From Thermoleophilia bacterium (lineage in GTDB: Bacteria > Actinomycetota > Thermoleophilia > Gaiellales > Gaiellaceae), in the NCBI GenBank assembly GCA_029858755.1, contig JAOUEK010000084.1, positions 1 to 7,523 on the forward strand: a stretch of 7,523 nucleotides of DNA. Reading direction: 5' to 3'. Below are positions 1 to 4,748 of the stretch, piece after piece. The translations under genes and the position numbers were made by a program. The notes under the pieces are model-generated. The model saw only the letters and a program-made list of their open reading frames with translations. It did not search any database and was not told the DNA's origin. How positions within the stretch are numbered: the stretch's first letter is position 1; each line of letters begins with the position of its first letter.

Positions 1-789
1 CAGCAGCTCCCGCTCCTCCGCGGTGACCTCGGCGAGCGCTTCCGGCGAGGCGGTGATCACGGCGAACGGCTTCTCCTCGCGGTGCTTGCGGGAACGGAGC
101 CGGGCGACGGCGTCCTCGTTCCCCGCTTCGCAGGCGAGGTGGTAGCCGCCGAGGCCCTTCACGGCGAGGATCGCGCCCTCGCGGAGAAGCCCGACCGCCT
201 CCTCCAACGGCATCGAGAGCCGGGGCCCGCACGCGGGGCAGGCGATCGGCTCGGCGTGGAAGCGCCGATCGGCGGGGTCCTCGTACTCGCGACGGCAGTC
301 GGCGCACATCGAGAACCCCGCCATCGTCGTGTTCGGTCGGTCGTAGGGAACGCGCGTCACGATCGTGAAACGGGGACCGCACTGCGTGCAGTTGACGAAC
401 GCGTAGCGGAAGCGGCGGTCGGCCGGGTCGAACAGCTCGCGCAGGCAGTCGTCGCAGGTCGCGACGTCAGGGGGGATCGCCGCGGTGCGCCCCGACGCGA
501 CGCTCTCCGCGATGCGGAAGGCCACCTCGCCGAACGGCACGGCGGGCTCGATCGCGACGCTCGCGATCCGTGCCAGGGACGGTGCCTCGGCGCGCAGCGC
601 GTCCACGAAGGCGTCGAGCCCTGCCGGCGCCCCCTCGATCTCGACCACCACGCCCGCCCCGTCGTTGAGCACGAAGCCGGCCAGCCCGAGCCTCGTCGCG
701 AGGCCGTGCACGAACGGGCGGAACCCCACCCCCTGGACGACGCCGGTCACCCGGAGACGGCGGCGCTGTGCACGGCCGACGGGCTCCAC
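1..789 (-). CDS. hypF: Carbamoyltransferase HypF, N-terminal part (C-terminus off the left edge)
   Basis: HypF makes the thiocarbamate on HypE from carbamoyl phosphate, the source of the cyanide ligands of [NiFe] hydrogenase; it acts in the cytoplasm. The 263 codons present show the family's domain order. An acylphosphatase domain spans about residues 10-95, with the signature VTGVVQGVGFRPFV at 14-27 (Arg24) and Asn42. Four paired-cysteine motifs of the two zinc fingers follow: C112/C115, C134/C137, C162/C165 and C184/C187. A YrdC-like domain then begins near 196, with AVKGLGGYHLAC at 209-220 and KHREEKPFAV at 235-244. The rest of YrdC and the Kae1-like carbamoyltransferase domain lie outside; full proteins have about 750 residues. 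GTG at 789 is the start that places the acylphosphatase motif at its usual distance. No strong ribosome site is visible. The gene is divergent from the toxin-antitoxin operon, and other hyp or hydrogenase genes are expected to the left (inference). Confidence 0.95.
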   Translation of the reverse strand, partial: MEPVGRAQRRRLRVTGVVQGVGFRPFVHGLATRLGLAGFVLNDGAGVVVEIEGAPAGLDAFVDALRAEAPSLARIASVAIEPAVPFGEVAFRIAESVASGRTAAIPPDVATCDDCLRELFDPADRRFRYAFVNCTQCGPRFTIVTRVPYDRPNTTMAGFSMCADCRREYEDPADRRFHAEPIACPACGPRLSMPLEEAVGLLREGAILAVKGLGGYHLACEAGNEDAVARLRSRKHREEKPFAVITASPEALAEVTAEERELL

Positions 790-854
790 GCGTGACTTGT
801 AGCAGCGTCGTGCCGCTCGACCGACGTCGGCTGTCGCCCTCTCTCCTTGACGTC

Positions 855-884
855 ATACCATCATTGCTGCCACCATGATGGCAT
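855..884. promoter_or_regulatory. Inverted-repeat operator of the toxin-antitoxin operon
   Basis: ATACCATCAT (855-864) and ATGATGGCAT (875-884) form an inverted repeat matching at 9 of 10 positions with a 10-nt spacer. It ends on the antitoxin start codon at 883. Ribbon-helix-helix antitoxins of VapBC pairs usually bind such repeats and repress their own operon, so autoregulation is likely. TTGACG at 847-852 could be the -35 element. The -10 is weak: either CACCAT 871-876, which would give a near-leaderless mRNA, or TACCAT 856-861. Confidence 0.65.
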
Positions 885-1122
885 GGTGCGAAGGCAGATC
901 CAGCTGACGGACGACCAGGACGCGGCGGTACGGCGCGAGGCACTCGAGCGGGGGCTGTCGATCGCGGCGCTGATCCGCTCCCTGGTCGAAGAGGCGCTCC
1001 GCCGGGAGACCGCGTCGAGGCGGGTCGCGGCCGCGGCCGTGATCGGCGCCCACGCGAGCGGTGGGCTCCGCGACGTCGCGGCCGAGCACGACCGACACTT
1101 CGCCGACTCGATCGGCGCGTGA
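883..1122 (+). CDS. vapB: Ribbon-helix-helix antitoxin (VapB-type)
   Basis: A 79-residue protein starting MVRRQIQLTDDQDAAVRREA, the layout of a ribbon-helix-helix antitoxin. A short beta strand (RRQIQLT) is followed by two helices (DDQDAAVRREALERG and SIAALIRSLVEEALRRE); the acidic, Ala/Arg-rich tail would wrap the toxin. The frame is open from an earlier in-frame ATG near 847, but ATG 883 puts the strand at the N-terminus as in known family members. No Shine-Dalgarno precedes it, so translation may be leaderless. Its stop overlaps the PIN toxin start by 4 nt (GTGA), the coupling expected of an antitoxin-toxin pair. The dimer should bind the inverted repeat at 855-884 to repress the operon and neutralise the toxin (family knowledge). 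The antitoxin subfamily is not certain; CopG-like is an equally fair name. Confidence 0.85.
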   Translation: MVRRQIQLTDDQDAAVRREALERGLSIAALIRSLVEEALRRETASRRVAAAAVIGAHASGGLRDVAAEHDRHFADSIGA

Positions 1123-1538
1123 CGACGTTCGTCGACACGTCTGCGCTGTACGCGGCGATCGACCGTGACGACGATGCGCACGCGCTCGTGGCGCCGGTGC
1201 TCCGGGAGCTGCTCGACCGCGAGCGGCTCGTCACGTCGAGCTACGTCGTCGTCGAGACGGCGGCGTTGGTGCAGACCCGGCTCGGCACCGCGGCGACCCG
1301 CGACCTGCACGAGCGTCTCGTCCCCGCGCTCGACGTCGTATGGGTGGACGAGGAGGTTCACCGTTCGGCGGTCGCGGCGCTCCTCGCCGCCGCGCCGCGC
1401 GCCGTCTCGCTCGTCGACCACGTGTCCTTCGAGATCATGCGTCGGCGATCGATCCGCGCGGCGCTCACGGTCGACCGCCACTTCGCGGAGACGGGGTTCG
1501 ACGTCGTGCCGGCGCCCCGCCCGGCTCTGGGGCCGTGA
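1119..1538 (+). CDS. vapC: PIN-domain ribonuclease toxin (VapC-type)
   Basis: A 139-residue PIN domain protein, the usual VapC length. The acidic metal-binding residues are visible in order: Asp6 in TFVDTSAL, Glu46 in VVVETAAL, Asp100 in SLVDHVSFEIMRR and Asp119 in ALTVDRHF. The C-terminus (HFAETGFDVVP) ends the final strand in the way typical of the fold. VapC toxins are Mg-dependent endoribonucleases that cut tRNA or rRNA when the antitoxin is degraded; the RNA target cannot be read from sequence. GTG at 1119 overlaps the antitoxin stop by 4 nt, indicating translational coupling. All four acidic residues are intact, so the toxin looks active. The tRNA-Thr gene starts 46 nt after the stop; whether this adjacency means anything is unknown. 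Confidence 0.92.
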   Translation: MTTFVDTSALYAAIDRDDDAHALVAPVLRELLDRERLVTSSYVVVETAALVQTRLGTAATRDLHERLVPALDVVWVDEEVHRSAVAALLAAAPRAVSLVDHVSFEIMRRRSIRAALTVDRHFAETGFDVVPAPRPALGP

Positions 1539-1568
1539 GCGATCGGACCTGGCGCGCGGCAGCCGGGG

Positions 1569-1574
1569 TACACT
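1569..1574 (+). promoter_or_regulatory. Possible -10 element of the tRNA-Thr gene
   Basis: TACACT, preceded by GGG, lies 10 nt before the mature tRNA 5' end. This is a good -10 match in a suitable place, but no convincing -35 is seen at the usual spacing. Confidence 0.45.
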
Positions 1575-1584
1575 CCTCCCCGCT

Positions 1585-1657
1585 GCCCTCTTAGCTCAGT
1601 CGGTAGAGCACCTCCATGGTAAGGAGGGGGTCGACGGTTCGAGTCCGTCAGAGGGCT
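1585..1657 (+). tRNA. tRNA-Thr (anticodon GGU)
   Basis: A 73-nt cloverleaf folds completely. Acceptor GCCCTCT (1585-1591) pairs with AGAGGGC (1650-1656). The D arm is GCTC/GAGC (1594-1597, 1606-1609). Anticodon stem CCTCC/GGAGG encloses loop ATGGTAA (1616-1622), which gives anticodon GGT at 1618-1620 and reads ACC. The T arm GACGG/CCGTC (1633-1637, 1645-1649) carries the loop TTCGAGT. The discriminator base is T at 1657 and no CCA is encoded, so CCA must be added after transcription. All stems are fully paired, so the gene looks functional. Confidence 0.97.
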
Positions 1658-1885
1658 TGGCTCAACCAGGCCGTTTGCGCCATTCGGTTAACCGCAGCAC
1701 TGGCCACCGGTGAGCGGGTCGGTGAGTAGGAGGGGCGCGCGACGACACGAGGCCTGAGAGGGCGTGGGAAGGACAGCCCCCTACACTTCGCCGACCATGG
1801 TCGCGCACGAGTGCACGGGGGTGCGCGATACTGGGTCGGGCTATGTCGCAGGAGCGCGACGACACTTCCGACAGAGGGGGAGAGA

Positions 1886-2158
1886 ATGATCCTGGCAACG
1901 ACAAAGGTCGAGGACTTCGACCGCTTCCTGAAGATCTTCTCGACCAAGGGCGCTGAGAAGCGCAAGCAGCACGGGTCCAAGGGTTCGACTGTCTTTCGCG
2001 ATCCCAATGAGGACGACCGGGTCTGGGCGCTCTTCGACTGGGATGCTGAAGGCTGGCAGAACTTCGTCTCCGACCCCGACGTCCCGGCGATCCTTCAGGA
2101 AGCCGGGCACAGAGGTAAGCCTCAGGCGGCGGAGTTCGGCGGCCAGTACGACTCCTAA
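1886..2158 (+). CDS. Conserved-looking small protein of unknown function (90 residues)
   Basis: ATG 1886 is preceded by a strong Shine-Dalgarno (GAGGGGGAGA at 1874-1883), which favours it over an upstream in-frame start at 1811. The product is a soluble, charged protein without signal peptide or membrane segment. It begins MILATTKVEDFDRFLKIF and has a central FRDPNEDDRVWALFDWD stretch and a C-terminal PAILQEAGHRGKP stretch. The pattern of strand, helix (FDRFLKIFSTKGAEKRKQHG), two strands (GSTVFRDP, RVWALFDWD) and helix (EGWQNFVSDPDVPAILQEAG) resembles the dimeric alpha-beta barrel fold of antibiotic-biosynthesis monooxygenase-like proteins. No catalytic residue can be named, and I recall similar anonymous actinobacterial proteins only vaguely. 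It stands alone between tRNA-Thr and the cyclase pseudogene, with a hairpin downstream. Function unknown. Confidence 0.85.
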   Translation: MILATTKVEDFDRFLKIFSTKGAEKRKQHGSKGSTVFRDPNEDDRVWALFDWDAEGWQNFVSDPDVPAILQEAGHRGKPQAAEFGGQYDS

Positions 2159-2306
2159 CCCCAGACTCCGAATCGGACCTGTCGAAGCCGCCGGGTTGCG
2201 GAGGTAGGCGCGGCAGGGTTCGCTACGCGCTCTCGCCGCTACGTCCCTCAGCGAGCACGATTGTCCCCGATGGACGTGACAACCACCCAGCAGTCGGGAC
2301 TCATGA

Positions 2307-2338
2307 GTGAGGTGCGGGCGGCGTCGCCCGCACCTCAC
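2307..2338. terminator. Perfect 14-bp hairpin between convergent genes, probable bidirectional terminator
   Basis: GTGAGGTGCGGGCG (2307-2320) and CGCCCGCACCTCAC (2325-2338) are perfectly complementary around a GCGT tetraloop. The hairpin lies about 150 nt after the stop of the 90-residue gene and overlaps the stop (2335-2337) of the converging cyclase pseudogene. There is no T-tract on either side, so it is a GC-rich hairpin of the kind common in high-GC bacteria rather than a classic intrinsic terminator. A 10-bp palindrome ACTCATGAGT (2299-2308) abuts it. Confidence 0.6.
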
Positions 2339-2926
2339 CTGCTACAGGAGTGGCGAGATCGCATCGGACCCAGAGGGTTTCGCTCGTTCTCTGAACCCCT
2401 CGGGCACACGCCCCCGGGGCTCGAAATCGCCTGAGCTGGAGAGAAGAACTGCTCGGGGGCGTCGACCTGGAGGACCTCCATCGGCTCGAGCAGGTCCTTC
2501 AGGCGGTACGTGCCGAGCGCGCGTAGCTCGACGCCGTCGGCGAGGTCTCTGGCGGCGAGCGCGCTCGAAGAGCGCCGCTCCGAAGTAGTGCTCGCCGCGG
2601 GTCTCGACCGCTCCTGTGTGGACGGCGATGCGGGCGCGCAGCTCGCCGATCTCGCCCCAGTCCTCGGCCTCGAGTGCGCGCTGGATGGCGACTGCCGCGG
2701 TGATGGCGTCGGTCGGGCGGGTGAAGGCGCCGTAGACGGCGTCTCCGACCGTCTCGAAGACGACGCCGGAGGCGTCCTCGACAGCCGTCTGCAAGAGCTC
2801 GTGGTGGAGGGCGAGCGCCGCTCCGGCGGCCGCTCGATGGTTCTCCAGCATCTGCGTGCTGCCCTCGATGTCGCCGAACAGGAAGGTGACGACACCCGTC
2901 GGCAGACCGGTGCCGACCTCGGTCAT
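2335..2926 (-). pseudogene. Class III adenylate/guanylate cyclase domain protein, broken by deletion and frameshift
   Basis: From ATG 2926 the frame reads a class III nucleotide cyclase catalytic domain: GVVTFLFGDIEGST at residues 11-24 with metal-binding Asp19, VVFETVGDAVYGAF at 55-68 with Asp62, then ARIAVHTGAVETRGEHYFGAALFERARR. Just after this the frame turns into a low-complexity Arg-rich sequence. The family C-terminal half of the domain (ALAARDLADGVELRALGTYRLKDLLEPMEVLQVD) instead continues in another frame from about 2562. In related proteins about 15-20 residues (typically AAAHGGQVLVS..AT) lie between these blocks, so some 50 bases are missing as well as the frame. The original frame ends at the 2342 stop, the other at 2335-2337. 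FGAALF lacks the usual catalytic Asn (FGxxxN), but I recall this variant in the subfamily. No effector domain remains. The gene is divergent from padR. A sequencing error could explain the shift but not the missing segment. Confidence 0.8.
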
Positions 2927-3035
2927 GCCCCCGGCGAGCGTCTCATTGGCCAAATCGCATCGCCTCGCGGCCGAGCATCGCATGCAACACCGTTGAGCAG
3001 TTGCACACGGATCCCGCGTGAAGCGGAGACGTAGC

Positions 3036-3065
3036 TTGGCGTCGCAAGGCAAATCCAACTACCTT
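3036..3065 (+). promoter_or_regulatory. Probable padR promoter (leaderless)
   Basis: TTGGCG (3036-3041) and TACCTT (3060-3065) are spaced 18 nt and fit an actinobacterial sigma-A promoter (TAnnnT). The expected start point lies 7-8 nt on, at the padR ATG (3073). There is no Shine-Dalgarno, which agrees with a leaderless transcript. Confidence 0.45.
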
Positions 3066-3076
3066 GTAATACATGG
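3062..3076. promoter_or_regulatory. Palindromic operator over the padR start codon
   Basis: CCTTGTAATACATGG is palindromic: TGTA-A-TACA at the core (3065-3073), then one mismatched pair, then CC/GG. It covers the end of the likely -10, the start point and the ATG. PadR regulators commonly bind AT-containing dyads at their own promoter, so autorepression is the natural reading. Confidence 0.55.
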
Positions 3077-3426
3077 CAACAATCGACCACCGCCGCAGCC
3101 AGTTGCTCCGGGGAGTGCTCGACCTTTGCCTCCTCGCCGTGATGAACGAGGGGCCGGTCTACGGGTACGAGATGACGAGGCGGCTTCGCGCGCGAGGACT
3201 CTCGATCGTGGGCGAGGGATCGATCTACCCGCTCCTCGGCCGTCTGGAGCGCGACGGTCTCGTGGAGGCGCATCGGGCAATGAGTGATGGCGGGCCTCCG
3301 AGGAAGTACTACCGGCCTACCCGCGACGGTCGGCGGGCGCTTGCTGAAGGCGTGGCTGAGTGGCAGACGACTCGTGAGGCCGTCGATGCCGTGCTGAGTC
3401 TGGTCGATGCGGAGGTGCAGCTGTGA
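3073..3426 (+). CDS. PadR-family transcriptional regulator
   Basis: A 117-residue winged-helix protein of the short PadR type. Landmarks are LLRGVLDLCLLAVMNEGPVYGYEM (about 11-34), the recognition region GEGSIYPLLGRLERDGLVEA (about 47-66, the hallmark of PadR) and the wing GPPRKYYRPTRDGRRAL (about 73-90), followed by a short dimerisation helix. Such regulators respond to small molecules or membrane stress, often repressing an adjacent transporter or membrane-protein operon. The ATG at 3073 gives the standard N-terminus and sits inside a palindrome, pointing to autoregulation. Its stop overlaps the next gene's GTG by 4 nt, so the two are translationally coupled. PadR paired with a HAAS/DUF1700-like membrane protein is a known arrangement, usually followed by ABC transporter genes; here only a permease relic remains. 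Inducer unknown. Confidence 0.92.
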   Translation: MATIDHRRSQLLRGVLDLCLLAVMNEGPVYGYEMTRRLRARGLSIVGEGSIYPLLGRLERDGLVEAHRAMSDGGPPRKYYRPTRDGRRALAEGVAEWQTTREAVDAVLSLVDAEVQL

Positions 3427-4016
3427 GCGATTTCGTCGAAGAGTGTCGCCGCGAGTGGAAGCGGCTTCGCGTACCTGATCCGGTGGCGAACGAGATGGCA
3501 GCGGATCTTGCGGCCGACCTGGAGGAAGCCGAGGCGGAAGGCGTCTCGGCCGAGGAGGTGCTCGGGAGCGGCGCTTTCGACCCGCGCGCGTTCGCCGTCG
3601 CGTGGGCGACCGAGCGAGGCGTCGCGCGCCCGCGCTGGCGGGACCGTGTGCGCACGCGTCGACTCCTGTCTGCCGCGGTCGTGCTCCTGATCATTCTCGC
3701 CGTGACGCTCCTCGCCATCGCCGGCCTCGCCATCGCCCTCGTCGCGTCCACCTCCGGCTCGACCGCCACGTCCGGGACCGGCCCGGCGGTTCCCGTCCCG
3801 ACTCGAACGGAGACGGCCGCCCTGGTGGAGGCTCCCAATCTAATCGGCCTGCGACAGGCGGCGGTGCAGGGCGCCGTGGTCGCTGGGCTCGTGGTCGAGA
3901 TCGCACATCGCAGACGAGCAGGCGCCGTGGGCAAGGGCACCGTGGTCGCGCAGTCTCGGCCCCCGGGATCCGCTGTTCCACCCGGATCGACACTCTCGCT
4001 GGTGGTCACGCGCTGA
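3423..4016 (+). CDS. HAAS-like membrane protein with C-terminal PASTA domain
   Basis: A 197-residue protein with three parts. Residues 1-75 are acidic, helical and cytoplasmic (FVEECRREWKRLRVPDPVAN, then AADLAADLEEAEAEGVSAEE), resembling the HAAS/DUF1700 regions encoded beside padR genes. One membrane segment lies at about 81-109, after RDRVRTRR, so the N-terminus is inside. A Thr/Ser/Pro linker (110-134) leads to a single extracytoplasmic PASTA domain (135-197: APNLIGLRQAAVQGAVVAGL, KGTVVAQSRPPGSAVPPGS, LSLVVTR). PASTA domains bind peptidoglycan fragments or lipid II in Ser/Thr kinases and penicillin-binding proteins. The GTG start overlaps padR by 4 nt and has GGAGGT (3411-3416) 6 nt upstream. 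A role linking cell-wall state to PadR is an inference; no kinase or enzyme domain is present. Confidence 0.85.
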   Translation: MSDFVEECRREWKRLRVPDPVANEMAADLAADLEEAEAEGVSAEEVLGSGAFDPRAFAVAWATERGVARPRWRDRVRTRRLLSAAVVLLIILAVTLLAIAGLAIALVASTSGSTATSGTGPAVPVPTRTETAALVEAPNLIGLRQAAVQGAVVAGLVVEIAHRRRAGAVGKGTVVAQSRPPGSAVPPGSTLSLVVTR

Positions 4017-4084
4017 CGTCGCCGGCAGGACGTCGATCCCGAGCAGCAGCATCTGGATCCACCCCTCGGACGGCCAGCCGACCG

Positions 4085-4258
4085 AAGAGCGCATACCGAC
4101 GGCGCGAGATCGCGATCCTGCGCAGTCTGGGGGCACGGTCCCGCCAGATCCGTCGCATCTTCCGTGCCCAGGGCCTGGCGCTGGCGCTCCTCGGCTGGCT
4201 CGACGGAATCGGCGTCGGCTACGTCCTCGGCCGCCCTCGAGCTCGAGTCCGTGAGTGA
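4085..4258 (+). pseudogene. Relic of an FtsX/MacB-type ABC transporter permease (C-terminal ~57 codons)
   Basis: The frame ending with TGA 4256-4258 reads SAYRRREIAILRSLGARSRQ, then IRRIFRAQGLALALLGWL and DGIGVGYVLGR. This is the conserved cytoplasmic loop and start of the last transmembrane segment of MacB/FtsX-like permeases (usual form: ERRREIGVLRALGASRRQI..LAEGLLLGLLG). No permease sequence precedes it in any frame between 4017 and 4084, no start codon in a sensible place is seen, and the protein stops inside what should be the last membrane helix. It is therefore a remnant, not a small gene. It lies 68 nt after the PadR/HAAS-PASTA operon, where an ABC transporter would often be encoded, and converges on the next gene with only 6 nt between stops. 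Confidence 0.75.
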
Positions 4259-4264
4259 GCGTCC

Positions 4265-4693
4265 TCAGGGACCGGCGAGCGACGCGCTGGCCCGGCACGT
4301 GAGGCCGCCTGGCCCCCAGGCCCGCGCGGCGACCACGTCGACGCCGGGCAGGTCCTGCACCAGCCGCCGCACCTCGAAGGATCCGCTCGAACCAGTCGTC
4401 CGCGCCCGGCCCTTCCAGACGACGCGGCGCTCGTGGACGAGCGCGACGCGCCAGAGCCTCCCCGAGCGGTTCTGCTCGACCTCGAACTCGACCTCGATGC
4501 GGCCGTCGTCGGCCTTCAGCTTCAGCTTCGACGTGGCGCCGGCGCCGCACCGGCCGGCGACCCGCACTTCACCCTTGCCGTCCTTGGCCTGTCGCGCGTC
4601 GGCCGTGTCTGCAGCCGCCGCGGCGAGCAGCGTCGCCACGACGAGAATCGCCAGACGGAGCAGCAGGAGCGGCACGTGCGATGCGAGGCTCAT
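4265..4693 (-). CDS. Secreted protein of unknown function, paralogue A
   Basis: A 142-residue protein with a signal peptide: MSLASHVPLLLLRLAILVVA, then LLAAAAADTADA, with likely cleavage after ADA. The mature part of about 105 residues is predicted mostly beta, with two cysteines (GRC near its start, LTC near its end) that may form a disulfide. Its core, SKLKLKADDGRIEVEFEVEQ, then W-x-V-x-L, SGSFEVRRL and PGVDVVAARA, matches the secreted protein encoded at 6841 almost block for block, so the two are paralogues. No enzyme motif, lipobox or membrane anchor is seen. ATG 4693 is chosen because it starts the signal peptide directly; TTG 4729 is open in frame but would add an unlikely basic extension. 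No good Shine-Dalgarno is present, and CACACT (4706-4701) could be a -10 for a leaderless message. It lies downstream of the response regulator on the same strand with its own regulatory box. Function unknown. Confidence 0.85.
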   Translation of the reverse strand: MSLASHVPLLLLRLAILVVATLLAAAAADTADARQAKDGKGEVRVAGRCGAGATSKLKLKADDGRIEVEFEVEQNRSGRLWRVALVHERRVVWKGRARTTGSSGSFEVRRLVQDLPGVDVVAARAWGPGGLTCRASASLAGP

Positions 4694-4723
4694 GCCAGCA
4701 AGTGTGCGCGGCGCGCACGCGCG

Positions 4724-4744
4724 CGGCAATGGGACCTTGGTCGC
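4724..4744 (-). promoter_or_regulatory. DosR-like regulatory box upstream of secreted paralogue A
   Basis: On the minus strand GACCAAGGTCCCATTGCCG (4742-4724) matches the element before paralogue B at 17 of 19 positions. Its core GCGACCAAGGTCCC (4744-4731) has the form of the GGGAC-N4-GTCCC dyad known for DosR-type NarL regulators, with one arm changed at one base. It starts 4 nt after the response regulator stop. It centres about 44 nt upstream of the secreted protein's ATG, which may also be its transcription start. Binding by the neighbouring regulator is inferred. Confidence 0.6.
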
Positions 4745-4748
4745 ACTC

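Noticed and set aside
82..802. Plus-strand open frames across the left end
   Set aside because: They oppose hypF, whose acylphosphatase and zinc-finger motifs are clear in the minus frame; their products are low-complexity.
1685..1694. Perfect palindrome CGGTTAACCG shortly after tRNA-Thr
   Set aside because: It is 10 bp only, has no loop or T-tract and no placed promoter; a binding site is possible but unsupported.
1165..1713. Plus-strand frame whose end reads LLAQSVEHLHGKEGVDGSSPS
   Set aside because: This peptide is the well-known false translation of a tRNA gene; the rest is a shifted reading of the PIN toxin gene.
4016..4035. GACGTC repeated 8 nt apart after the PASTA gene
   Set aside because: Each copy is self-palindromic and short; the hairpin would have a 6-bp stem and no T-tract, so a terminator call is not justified.
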